Shown here piece by piece: positions 49,339 to 58,159 of a stretch of 64,000 nt of DNA. Source of the stretch: Candidatus Hydrogenedentota bacterium (GTDB lineage Bacteria; Hydrogenedentota; Hydrogenedentia; Hydrogenedentales; JAGMZX01); NCBI GenBank assembly GCA_029556545.1, contig JAKQEQ010000017.1, positions 124,001 to 188,000 on the forward strand, read 5' to 3'. Under the pieces are notes generated by a model, which searched no databases, was not told the DNA's origin, and saw only the letters and a list, made by a program, of their open reading frames with translations. Numbering within the stretch: the first letter of the stretch is position 1; each line of letters opens with the position of its first letter. The position numbers and the translations under genes are program-made.

Positions 49339-50543
49339 GCGCAAGCACTTCGCCGTTGCAGGCGTCTCCCGGTCTCCCGCAAGGCCGGCTGGAGCGGCTG
49401 CGCGCCCTCGGCCACGATTTCCTCGAGGGGCGTCGCGAAGGGGCATACCTCTGGGATATGCAAGGCCACCGCTACCTCGACGCCGTCTCTGGCGCGGGCA
49501 CGCACAACCTCGGGCGGCGCCCGGAGGCACCGGTGGCGGCGCTGCGCAACGCCCTTCGCGATACGGACCAGGGCAACTTCCCGATGGTCTCGATTGAGAA
49601 GGCGCGGCTTGCCGAGACCCTGGCGGGCTTCGTGCCGGGTCCTCTGGAATGCGCCGTCTTCAGCGTTATGCGCGGCGAGGCAATGGACTGCGCGTGCAAG
49701 GTGGCGCGGGGGCGCACGGGCCGCGCGGAATTGGTGACGGTCGACGGCGGCTGGTACGGACAGACGGGGTTCGCACTGACGCTGTCCGAGCGGGCGGACA
49801 AGACGTGCTTCGGGCCGCTCATTCCCGAGGTCCGCATCGTCCCCTTCGACGATATAAGCGCCGCGGAGCAGGCCGTCACGGCGCGGACCGCCGCCTTTAT
49901 CCTCGAACCCCTGCAAGCCGAAAACAACTGCCGCGCGGCGATGCCCGAGTACGCGGGAGCCGTCGCGCAATTGTGCCGCGATCGCGGCGCATTGCTCGTG
50001 GTCGACGAAACGCAGACGAATTTCGGGCGTACGGGGCACCGCTTCGCTTTCGAGGCGCTGGGCATGTCGCCCGATATTCTCGTCCTCGGCGAGGCGCTGG
50101 GCGCGGGCGTGTTTCCCATCGCGGCGACCCTGCTGACCCAGGACGTGAACCGCTTTCTGAACGCCCATCCGCTGATTCATCTCTCGACTTTCGGCGGGTC
50201 GGACATCGGCTGCCGCGTCGCCCTGAGCGCCGTCGAAACCTACGCACGTCTCGAACCGTGGCGCAACGCCTCGATGGTCGGCGCGCGCCTGCTGGCCGAC
50301 CTGCGCGAGACCGCCGAGCGCCCCGGTTCGCCCATACGCGGCGTGGCGGGCGCCGGGTTGCTGCTGTCGCTGGACTGCGGCACAGAGGAAGCGGCTGCCG
50401 CGCTGTGCCGTCGCGCCGCCGATCAGGGTTTGCTCGTGCTGCCCGGCGCAGTGGCGCGGCACACGGTCGTGCTGCGGCCCAGTCTGCTGATCACCGAAGA
50501 CGAGGCGGACGCCATCGTCACCGCGGTCCGGGCGTGTCTATGA
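49335..50543 (+). CDS. aminotransferase homologue lacking the PLP lysine
   Basis: A 402-residue protein with the class-III aminotransferase fold and clear kinship to the preceding protein (DETQTNFGRTG, TFGGSDIGCRVAL). At the Schiff-base position it reads ILVLGEALGAG, so residue 253 is Glu, coded GAG at 50091-50093, not Lys. The aromatic stacking motif is also altered (GWYGQTGF instead of AYHGHTGF), and GGGD has become MRGE. It is unlikely to catalyse transamination alone. It may be a regulatory or structural partner for the upstream enzyme, or use the fold for another reaction. It is coupled on both sides by ATGA overlaps. Confidence 0.86.
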   Translation: MSASTSPLQASPGLPQGRLERLRALGHDFLEGRREGAYLWDMQGHRYLDAVSGAGTHNLGRRPEAPVAALRNALRDTDQGNFPMVSIEKARLAETLAGFVPGPLECAVFSVMRGEAMDCACKVARGRTGRAELVTVDGGWYGQTGFALTLSERADKTCFGPLIPEVRIVPFDDISAAEQAVTARTAAFILEPLQAENNCRAAMPEYAGAVAQLCRDRGALLVVDETQTNFGRTGHRFAFEALGMSPDILVLGEALGAGVFPIAATLLTQDVNRFLNAHPLIHLSTFGGSDIGCRVALSAVETYARLEPWRNASMVGARLLADLRETAERPGSPIRGVAGAGLLLSLDCGTEEAAAALCRRAADQGLLVLPGAVARHTVVLRPSLLITEDEADAIVTAVRACL

Positions 50544-51739
50544 AAGCCCTGTTCTTCGAGAACCGCCTCGACAAAGTCATCGCCCTCAAGGTGGCCGAAC
50601 GTGTCTCCCGATATGCGGCGTTCGGGCCGTTCTCGCCGCTGCGCTACGCCGAGGTGCCCGAGCCGCGCCTCCCGAATCCACGCTGGATCAAGGTCCGCAA
50701 CATCCAATGCGGCCTGTGCGGCACGGACCTGCACTTCATGTTCATGGACCTGCATCCGAAGTCGTTTTCCGCGGCAATCCCCGGCATACGCAGAAAGTTT
50801 CTCGGCCATGAACTGGTGGGCGAAGTCATCGAGGTCGGCGACGAAGCGGGAGGATTTCGCGAGGGTGAACGCGTCGTCATGCGCATCGACTGGCCGTCCT
50901 GCTTCCAGTTGGAGATGGACCCGCCGTGTCCGCAATGCGCACGCGGCGATTACATGCTTTGCGAGAACGTGGGCGCGAAGGAACTGCCGATCACGGATGT
51001 CGGCGGCGGCTTCTCCCCGTTCATGGTCATGCATCGGACCCAGCCATTCCGTGTTCCCGACGCGCTGAGCGACGATGCCGCCGTCCTGATCGAACCGTTG
51101 GCGAGCGCGGCGCACGGCGTCCTGAAGGCTCCCCCGCATGGCCCCGAGCGCGTCCTGGTAATCGGCGGCGGCACGATCGGATTACTGACGATCGCCGCGA
51201 TCCGCCATATCGCGTCCGAGGCCGCGGTGTACTGTCTCGCGCGCTACCCGTTCCAGGCGCGCGTCGCCGAGAAATACGGCGCCGTCGTCATCCATGAAGG
51301 ACCGGACCTGTATGGACGCATCGCGGGGGTTGTGGACGCGCGGCACGTGCGCGGCCGTCTCGGCAACGAAATCCTGCTGGGCGGCTTCGACCGGGTGTAC
51401 GACACCATCGGCAACGACGCCACCTTCCATAACGCCCTTCGTTGGGCGCGCGGCGGCGGCACGGTGGTGCTGGTCGGGATCAACTTCAGCCCCGGACGCA
51501 TTGACTATTCGCCTATCTGGGCCCGCGAGGTGCATGTGGTCGGCATCAACTGCCACGCCACCGAAACCGATGGCCGCACCTCGTTCGACGTCGCCGCCGA
51601 CCTCTTGCTTGCCCAGACGCTGGACCCCGCCGACATCATCACCCATCGTTTCCCGGTCGCCCGGTATAAGGACGCCGTGAAAGCCTTCGTGCACAAAGGA
51701 CGCGCCGGCGCAATCAAGATCGTGCTGCAACAGCCATAG
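50540..51739 (+). CDS. zinc-dependent medium-chain dehydrogenase
   Basis: A 399-residue MDR alcohol dehydrogenase of the threonine/sorbitol dehydrogenase kind. The catalytic zinc site is in CGLCGTD (near 55) and GHELVGEV (near 91). Structural-zinc cysteines cluster in CPQCARGDYMLC near 132. The NAD(P) fold starts at VLVIGGGTIGLL near 200. ATG 50540 overlaps the stop of the aminotransferase-like gene. The start is long for the family (about 30 residues before the first strand match). It would oxidise a secondary alcohol to a ketone or the reverse, and the ketone could be the substrate of the aminotransferase. Confidence 0.87.
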   Translation: MKALFFENRLDKVIALKVAERVSRYAAFGPFSPLRYAEVPEPRLPNPRWIKVRNIQCGLCGTDLHFMFMDLHPKSFSAAIPGIRRKFLGHELVGEVIEVGDEAGGFREGERVVMRIDWPSCFQLEMDPPCPQCARGDYMLCENVGAKELPITDVGGGFSPFMVMHRTQPFRVPDALSDDAAVLIEPLASAAHGVLKAPPHGPERVLVIGGGTIGLLTIAAIRHIASEAAVYCLARYPFQARVAEKYGAVVIHEGPDLYGRIAGVVDARHVRGRLGNEILLGGFDRVYDTIGNDATFHNALRWARGGGTVVLVGINFSPGRIDYSPIWAREVHVVGINCHATETDGRTSFDVAADLLLAQTLDPADIITHRFPVARYKDAVKAFVHKGRAGAIKIVLQQP

Positions 51740-51862
51740 ACCGCGACGGTCTGAGAGTTCTTGGGGACAGACTGCGAAACTTCTTGCTTGACACTGGGCG
51801 GGAATTACGCCAGACTGCCGCGCGTGGTGGTTGTTGTTCACAACGAAGTGGGAGGTCGAATC

Positions 51863-52849
51863 ATGAAGTCGCGTGGATTCACCCTTATCGAACTGCTTGT
51901 GGTCATTGCGATTATCGGCATTCTGGCGGCGATCCTGCTGCCAGCGCTGGCACGGGCCCGCGAATCGGCGCGCCGCGCGAGTTGCCAGAACAATCTCAAG
52001 GAGTGGGGTCTGGTCTTCAAGATGTACGCGAACGAAGACCCTGGGGAGCGGTGGCCCACAGTGCAATTGGGGGCATACACCAACGACACGGGCGGCACGA
52101 CGGTCGTCATTGACTTCGGTCCGAACTTGTTCCAGATATACCCCGAGTACCTTACGGACCCAATGATCACATTCTGCCCGTCGGACGCCGGGCTGAAGGA
52201 GCATATCCAGGACGCACAGGCGCTGCAAGACGGCGAGTTCTGTTTCGGCGTGGCCCGCGGCAACGCCTATGAGTGCGCCCGCGCCGTGGATTCCAGTTAC
52301 TTCTACGCGGGTTGGGTTTTCGACCGCGTGGGCGATGAGTATCCTGGCGAATCGCTGCAGCCTATCGCGGTGCTGCTCTCCGTTCTCGAGCCGAGTATCA
52401 GTCAAGTCGGCGTCGGCAGCGGACCGCCCCAGGTCGTGCGCGGGCTCCTGGGGCTGCTCAGCGCAAATCTCCTTGCGGGGATTCAGCAAGAGAACAATAC
52501 GCTTATTCAGCGTGAAGTGGACCGGGACGTCAGCACCCCGGAGTTGGCCGGCTACGGCAACGGCGGCGGCGACACGGTCTACCGATTCCGCGAGGGTATC
52601 GAGCGATTCCTGATCACGGACATCAATAACCCGGCCGCGACCGCGCAGGCGCAGAGTACGGTCTTCGTGATGATGGACCAGATCGCGGGTCTCGGGCAGA
52701 CCCGCGTGTTCAATCACGTGCCGGGCGGCGCGAATGTGCTCTTTCTCGATGGCCACGTCAGGTTCATCCGCTACCAGGAAAACGGCACGCCGCCGGTCAC
52801 GCGCCGCGTGGCGGAGACGATGGCGCTGCTTGCGGGTCTGACCATCTGA
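51863..52849 (+). CDS. pseudopilin-like protein with H-X9-DG domain (DUF1559 type)
   Basis: A 328-residue protein with a class III prepilin leader: [14 protein letters not shown], cleaved after Gly and methylated at Phe by a prepilin peptidase. A hydrophobic helix follows to about residue 30. Near the C-terminus lies the [17 protein letters not shown] motif that defines the H-X9-DG group, abundant in planctomycetes and related phyla. It should be anchored in the inner membrane or built into a pseudopilus. ATG 51863 has GGGAGGT seven bases upstream. No assembly ATPase or other pilus gene is nearby. Confidence 0.9.
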   Translation: MKSRGFTLIELLVVIAIIGILAAILLPALARARESARRASCQNNLKEWGLVFKMYANEDPGERWPTVQLGAYTNDTGGTTVVIDFGPNLFQIYPEYLTDPMITFCPSDAGLKEHIQDAQALQDGEFCFGVARGNAYECARAVDSSYFYAGWVFDRVGDEYPGESLQPIAVLLSVLEPSISQVGVGSGPPQVVRGLLGLLSANLLAGIQQENNTLIQREVDRDVSTPELAGYGNGGGDTVYRFREGIERFLITDINNPAATAQAQSTVFVMMDQIAGLGQTRVFNHVPGGANVLFLDGHVRFIRYQENGTPPVTRRVAETMALLAGLTI

Positions 52850-52960
52850 GGGATACCGAAGGCGGCGTTGGATGGATGGGTGTGTGCGCTGGGGCTAGGT
52901 GGACGACGCTGACGACATGGACGGTCTGGACGGGCCGCGCCCCAGAGGAGTACCCCATCG

Positions 52961-53911
52961 GTGTTTGACCCGGAACGCGACGAGCCCTCGCGTGTGCCTG
53001 ACACTCATGTCTCCTTGTTCGATATCCAGCGGCGCGTGGTCGCAAACAAGACCCTCGAGGGTTGGCGCTCGGCGCCCCACGCCAGCATGGGTATCGAGTT
53101 CGATGTTACGAGTCTCGTGGTGTTCGTGGACGAGATGCGGCGGGGGGCGGGCGACGTCGGCCCCCGCGTGACGCTCAATTCCGCGCTGATCAAGATCGTC
53201 GCGGAAGGGGTAAAAGCCTCTCCCGAGATGAACGCCCACATCGAGTATCGACCCGCGAGCGGCGTGGGCAAACTTATTGTTCATCGCGCGATCAACGTGG
53301 CCGTGCCCCTGCGCATGCCGGACGGGCGCATGCTCACGCCGACGCTGCTCGACGTCGGCGCGAAGTCGTTATTCGAGGTCTGCGCCGCGATGGATGACCT
53401 CAAGCGACGCGCGCGGAACACCAACCTCGATATTCTTCTCCACGACGCCGCCCTGCGCGACACGTGGCGTCGCCTCTGGGAGGGAGACTGGCGGGTGCTG
53501 CTGCGCGTATACCCGAATTTGTTCGGCCGGGACCGGTTGCGGCGCGTGCCCAGACGCGAACGGAAGCAATACGCGGCCATCCCGGAGGAGGATCGCATCA
53601 CGCCGGAAAACCTTATCGCGGCGACCCTGTTAGTCTCGAATGTGGGATCGATGTTGCAGGGCCGTCACGTTACCGTGCAGATGCTCGAAATTATCGCGCC
53701 GCAGACCACGGCCATCGCCTTGGCATCCGTCGTACGCAAGCCCCTGTTGATACGCGGCGACGACGGCGCGGAACGGCTGGAAATTCGCAGCGTGCTGCCG
53801 ATGACGATTTGCGTGGATCATCGGGCTATGGACCTCGAGCACGTGCGCGGCTTTATCGACCGCGTCGAGGAATTGTGCGCCTGCCCGCGGCAACTCACGG
53901 AGCGCGCATAA
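52961..53911 (+). CDS. free-standing E2-type acyltransferase catalytic domain
   Basis: A 316-residue protein matching only the catalytic domain of 2-oxoacid dehydrogenase E2 enzymes and of the CAT-like fold. It has LNSALIKIVAEGVKASPEMNA-type patterns (LNSALIKIVAEG near 72), TLLVSNVGS near 222, and the active-site His287 and Asp291 in VDHRAMD, though Leu follows where Gly is usual. There is no lipoyl domain and no peripheral-subunit-binding domain, so it cannot work as an ordinary E2. It may use CoA thioesters directly or have lost activity. An insert of about 45 basic residues (around 165-210) breaks the domain. GTG 52961 with GAGGAG ten bases upstream. Confidence 0.8.
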   Translation: MFDPERDEPSRVPDTHVSLFDIQRRVVANKTLEGWRSAPHASMGIEFDVTSLVVFVDEMRRGAGDVGPRVTLNSALIKIVAEGVKASPEMNAHIEYRPASGVGKLIVHRAINVAVPLRMPDGRMLTPTLLDVGAKSLFEVCAAMDDLKRRARNTNLDILLHDAALRDTWRRLWEGDWRVLLRVYPNLFGRDRLRRVPRRERKQYAAIPEEDRITPENLIAATLLVSNVGSMLQGRHVTVQMLEIIAPQTTAIALASVVRKPLLIRGDDGAERLEIRSVLPMTICVDHRAMDLEHVRGFIDRVEELCACPRQLTERA

Positions 53912-53956
53912 GGCGGTTTGCCGGGCTCCCACGCGGGCCTGCTTCCCGGCTACGCC

Positions 53957-56188
53957 CTACCGCACCGCAAGCAGCACGGAGATGTCGTCGGTGTCGCGGT
54001 TCACCAGCACCACGTCAGCCCGACCGTCGTTGTTCACATCCACGAGCAGGCCGCCTATCGGCCGCGATCCGACCGGGTACACCAGCGGCGACGCGAACAC
54101 GAGGCTGCCGCGATTCAAGAGCAATGACACGCTGTCGGAATCGTTCGTGGTGAGGATGTCGTTGCGCCGGTCGTTGTCCACGTCGCCGATAACCACGGAG
54201 TTCGGCGCGTCTCCGGTGCGCGAGGGCTCGCCCGCGATGAACTTGCCGTCGGTCTTGCCCTGAAGCACGTTGGCGCTCTTGCGGCCCGGATGCACCGTCA
54301 CGCCGTCCATGCCGCCGCTGCCGTTCAAGTCCCCGATCGCGAGCGCGCGCGGATCCGGATCCACGCTGTAGGGTCCGAAATTGACCCGCGCTTCCAGAGT
54401 GCCGTCGCCGACGCCGAACAGCGTGCGCACCCGCGGCTGCTGGTTGGGCGCGGGGTCATCGGGGTCGATGCCGTTCACGAGAACCACGTCCGGAAACGAA
54501 TCGCCATCGAGGTCCGTCACGTGCACGTCCAACGGGAAGTTGCCGGCGTTGAAGTGCGCGGGCAATCCGAAGAAGCCGTTGCCTATGCCCAACAAGACAG
54601 ACACGTTGTCCGATCTTGAATTTTCCACGACCAAGTCTGGGATTCCGTCTTTGTTCAGGTCGCCGATGGCCACGGACCGGGGTCGGCTGCCGAGGCCGCC
54701 CGCCAGCAGGCGTCGTTCAGCGGCGAATGTGCCGTCGCCGCGCCCCGGAAATACGGAGACGTAGCCGCCGTCGAAATCGACGGCAACAAGGTCGGTATAG
54801 GCGTCGCCGTCGAGCGCGCCGAGAGCGAGCGCGCGGGGCGTGCCGGTCACGTTGACGGTCGTGCCGCGCTGGAACGTGCCGTCGCCGCGTCCGAGCAGGA
54901 GGGTAATGTCGCCCGAGTTGAGATTGGCGACGGCGAGATCGACGCGCGAGTCGCGATTGAAGTCCGCGGCAACCGCCATGCGCGGCAACGCGCCGACGGT
55001 GAACCGCTCGTCAGTCTCGAACGTGCCGTTGCCGCGCCCGTGCAACACGGAGATATCGTCGGTGGCGCTGTTCGCGGTGACGAGGTCTGCGCGGTTATCG
55101 GCGTTGATGTCTGCCGCCGCGAGGCCGATGGTCTGGCCGCGGGAACCGAAATATCGCGGTGCGCCGAAACCGCCTGCGCCGTCTCCCAGGAGCACGGCGA
55201 TCTTCGCGAGGGGCATGGACGCCGCCCCCGTGCCGTAAAGGACGGCGGCGAGATCGGGCCTGTGATCGCCGTTGAAGTCAGCAACCACGAAACGCGTGGG
55301 CAGGTAGTCGATCACGACGCGCGTTTGCGGCGCGAACGCGCCCGCGCCTAAACCCCGCAACACGGAGAAGTCGTTCGATCCCGGGCTCGACGCGACGATG
55401 TCGAGAACGCCGTCGCCGTCGAGATCCGCGAGTGCAACGGATCGCGGGTTCGCACCGACGGCCAACGATACCGCCGGGTCATACCCCGCGGCGTGACTTA
55501 GCAGCAGACTGACGTCGTTCGAGTCGCGGTTGGCGGTGAGAATGTCGACGCGGCCGTCGCCGTTCAGGTCTTCGACCACCACCGCGCGCGGCCCCGCCCC
55601 GACGGCGAGGTCCACCGGCGCCGCGAAAGTCCCATCGCCCGCGCCCGGCAACACGGATACGTTCGCCAGGCCCGAGTTTGCGATAACGATGTCGAGGAAT
55701 CCGTCGCCGTTCGTGTCGCCGACGGCCACGTCGAGCGGCCCGGCGCCCTCCGCCAGTGGCAGGCGCGTTTCCGCGCCGAAGGCGCCGTCGCCGACCCCAA
55801 GAAAGACGGAAACGTCGCCCGAGGTGCTGTTTGCCGCCACGATATCGAGGGCGGCATCGGCGTCAAGCAGGCCCACCGCCGCGGCCACCGGGCCGCCGCC
55901 TGCGGCGTACTCCTGCTGCGCGGCGAAACTGCCCGCGGCGCGCCGCAACAGCACGCTGACCGCGTCGCTTTCCTCGTTCGGCGTGATCACGTCCGGCAAC
56001 CCGTCGCCGTTGAGGTCCGCCGTCACCACCGCAAACGGCTGGTCCCCTGCGGGATACCGCAACTGCGCCTGAAACAGGCGCTGCGTCGGGTTCGGGTCGG
56101 GGTCCGGCGTGAACGGCGGCGGACAGCCCATTAACGACGCCAGGAGCAGAATGAGAGCGGCAATCTGAAGCGGCATTGACGTGCGCAT
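53957..56188 (-). CDS. FG-GAP/VCBS repeat lipoprotein
   Basis: A 743-residue surface or secreted protein. It starts with a lipoprotein signal (LILLLASLMGC; Cys acylated). The rest is a long array of roughly 13-14 repeats of about 48 residues, each with a calcium-binding DxNxDGxxD loop (for example DLNGDGLPDVIT) followed by VLLGxGDGTF. This builds a beta propeller or several. Such proteins bind partners or substrates in a calcium-dependent way; no catalytic domain is visible. ATG 56188 has AAGGAG upstream. It is divergent from the metallophosphoesterase gene. Confidence 0.9.
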   Translation of the reverse strand: MRTSMPLQIAALILLLASLMGCPPPFTPDPDPNPTQRLFQAQLRYPAGDQPFAVVTADLNGDGLPDVITPNEESDAVSVLLRRAAGSFAAQQEYAAGGGPVAAAVGLLDADAALDIVAANSTSGDVSVFLGVGDGAFGAETRLPLAEGAGPLDVAVGDTNGDGFLDIVIANSGLANVSVLPGAGDGTFAAPVDLAVGAGPRAVVVEDLNGDGRVDILTANRDSNDVSLLLSHAAGYDPAVSLAVGANPRSVALADLDGDGVLDIVASSPGSNDFSVLRGLGAGAFAPQTRVVIDYLPTRFVVADFNGDHRPDLAAVLYGTGAASMPLAKIAVLLGDGAGGFGAPRYFGSRGQTIGLAAADINADNRADLVTANSATDDISVLHGRGNGTFETDERFTVGALPRMAVAADFNRDSRVDLAVANLNSGDITLLLGRGDGTFQRGTTVNVTGTPRALALGALDGDAYTDLVAVDFDGGYVSVFPGRGDGTFAAERRLLAGGLGSRPRSVAIGDLNKDGIPDLVVENSRSDNVSVLLGIGNGFFGLPAHFNAGNFPLDVHVTDLDGDSFPDVVLVNGIDPDDPAPNQQPRVRTLFGVGDGTLEARVNFGPYSVDPDPRALAIGDLNGSGGMDGVTVHPGRKSANVLQGKTDGKFIAGEPSRTGDAPNSVVIGDVDNDRRNDILTTNDSDSVSLLLNRGSLVFASPLVYPVGSRPIGGLLVDVNNDGRADVVLVNRDTDDISVLLAVR

Positions 56189-56323
56189 GTGTGGCTCCTT
56201 CGCGCGAAGTTGCGATGCACGAGACTTTTTCCGGGTATAATACCGGTAACGGACCCGGATTATCACGGGACCTCCGAACTCGGTCACATCATTCCGGTCA
56301 CACCGCGACGAGGAGCCTTCTTC

Positions 56324-57028
56324 TTGGAAATTGTCGTTGTCTCCGATTTACATGTCCTCTGCCGGCGTTCGCGCTGGCGCGCCCATCGCGACGCGCTGGA
56401 TGCGCTGGCCGTCGACGCCGATCTGCTTGTGCTGAATGGCGACACGTTCGACTTCAAGTGGAGCGATCATGCCACCGAGGAAGGTGCGGTGGCCGAAGCA
56501 GTCCGTTTTCTGCGAGGCATCCTCGAAACGTTTCCGCGCTGTCGCGTCCACGTGAATCTCGGCAATCACGATCACTATGCGCCCTACATCGAGGCGCTGG
56601 ACGCCCTTGCGCGGCGGCAGCCGCGCCTGACGTGGCATCCCTATTTCCTGCGCGTCGGCAATACGCTTTTCCTGCACGGCGACGTGGCGGTCGGCGCCGT
56701 CGACCCGGAACAATTGGCGGTGTACCGCGGGAAATGGCTGCACAAGAAACGCCCGCACGCTTTTCTCGGGCGCGTTTACGACATGGCGTTCCGACTGCGC
56801 GTGCACGTGCTGCTGCCCCGGCTCTTTTTCCCCACGACGCGCACATTGCGGCGACTGCACGCCTACATCTACGCCATCGGCCACGGCGCGGACACGGGCC
56901 TCGAACACGTGTACTTCGGGCATACCCACGTGCCGGTCCGCGCGCGGCGTTTTCGCGGCCTCACCTTCCACAACGGCGGCGCGCCGCTCCCGCATATCGC
57001 CTTCGCGCCGCTGCGCGCCCGGGTGTGA
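56324..57028 (+). CDS. metallophosphoesterase, LpxH/calcineurin type
   Basis: A 234-residue two-metal hydrolase. The blocks are in order: SDLH (Asp8, His10), LNGDTFDF near 37, GNHDHY near 86, LHGD near 133 and GHTHVP near 210. The closest well-known relative in pattern is the UDP-2,3-diacylglucosamine hydrolase of lipid A synthesis, but the match is loose. Start at TTG 56324 because AGGAG stands eight bases before it and the protein then begins just before the first metal motif. The longer frame to 56189 overlaps the divergent gene's start. Confidence 0.84.
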   Translation: MEIVVVSDLHVLCRRSRWRAHRDALDALAVDADLLVLNGDTFDFKWSDHATEEGAVAEAVRFLRGILETFPRCRVHVNLGNHDHYAPYIEALDALARRQPRLTWHPYFLRVGNTLFLHGDVAVGAVDPEQLAVYRGKWLHKKRPHAFLGRVYDMAFRLRVHVLLPRLFFPTTRTLRRLHAYIYAIGHGADTGLEHVYFGHTHVPVRARRFRGLTFHNGGAPLPHIAFAPLRARV

Positions 57029-57095
57029 CGACTCCCGTCACGGCGGTGCCCCACCCGCTCTTTCTTGCCGCCTTCTCCGGGCCGGAAATGTGGAT

Positions 57096-58079
57096 CTACG
57101 GCACGCGCACGGGTCTGCCCGAGGCGGCGGATTTCCAGGCGGCCTCGGTGACCTCGATGGTGCGCAGGCCGCACTCGGGCGGCGTCTCCGGTTCGGCTTT
57201 GCCCAGGATGACGTCCACGAAGTTCGAGTTCGGGTTCTTCGTGTACTTCGGCAATTTCACGGGGATGGGCCGGCCCACGGCGTCGACGTGGATCAGGCCG
57301 AGTCCTTGGCGCAGGTACAGCGCCCCCTTGCTGCCGACAATGCTGTGGTCTTCGTACCAGCCGGGTGCGTTGCCGATTACCGACATGCCGCCGAGCGCGC
57401 CGTTCTCGAAGGTCATGGTGAGCGACGTGTTAATATCCACTCTCGTGTCAAAATTATCCGCGCGGGCGTAGACTTCCTTGACCTTCATGCCGGTGACCCA
57501 CATCACGATGTCGACGAGATGACTGCCCGAGTCGTTCAACTGGCCGCCGCCGGAAAGCGCCGGGTCCTGCCGCCACGTGCCGCGCGTGAGGCGCAGCCAC
57601 TCCTGCGCCTGAATGGCCTGGACGAACTGCACCTCGCCCAGCCGGCCCTTACGAATCTGGTCGCGCATGTAGCGGAACGTCGGCTCATAATGCCGCTGAT
57701 AGGCGATCATCAGGGTCCGCTTCGTCTTCTTTGCGAGGTCGATCAGCGCTTTCGCGTGTTTGATGGTGCAGACCATCGGCTTTTCGGTCAGCACGTGCAG
57801 TCCCCGCTTGAGCGACGCGGCAATCTGCTCGTAATGCACCGTGTGCGGACTCAAGACCACGACACCGTCGAGACGCTCATTCTTGAGCAGGTCGCGGTAA
57901 TCGCGGTGGACCGGCAACGCCTCCGATCCGGGGCAATGGGCGTGGAATTGCCGCAGGGATTGCTCGCTGGGCTCGTTGATCGCCACAACCTGGGCCTTCT
58001 TTGTCGCGAGAAGTCGCTGGTAATGGCCGATGGCGATGCCGCCCGCGCCGATGAAGCCGATGCGCAATTTCCCGGGCAT
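57096..58079 (-). CDS. Gfo/Idh/MocA-family oxidoreductase
   Basis: A 327-residue NAD(P)-dependent sugar or inositol oxidoreductase. The Rossmann motif GAGGIAIGH is at residues 11-19. The EKP motif with catalytic Lys100 (TEKPMV) and the downstream SGSHLVDIV segment with its Asp/His pair are intact. No signal peptide is seen. The gene follows the large zinc-ribbon membrane protein gene by 80 bases on the same strand. Substrate is likely a cyclic polyol or sugar derivative but cannot be named. Confidence 0.9.
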   Translation of the reverse strand: MPGKLRIGFIGAGGIAIGHYQRLLATKKAQVVAINEPSEQSLRQFHAHCPGSEALPVHRDYRDLLKNERLDGVVVLSPHTVHYEQIAASLKRGLHVLTEKPMVCTIKHAKALIDLAKKTKRTLMIAYQRHYEPTFRYMRDQIRKGRLGEVQFVQAIQAQEWLRLTRGTWRQDPALSGGGQLNDSGSHLVDIVMWVTGMKVKEVYARADNFDTRVDINTSLTMTFENGALGGMSVIGNAPGWYEDHSIVGSKGALYLRQGLGLIHVDAVGRPIPVKLPKYTKNPNSNFVDVILGKAEPETPPECGLRTIEVTEAAWKSAASGRPVRVP

Positions 58080-58159
58080 AGTCGTACTCCTTCCGCGTTG
58101 GAAATGGGGTGTCGCGCGTCACTCTAGCGCTTGCCGCGCCGATTTGCAATCCGCCCGCT

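Noticed and set aside
49649-50539. Long N-terminal extension of the zinc dehydrogenase frame
   Set aside because: It overlaps the aminotransferase-like gene in another frame and is arginine-rich nonsense; the family match begins at 50540.
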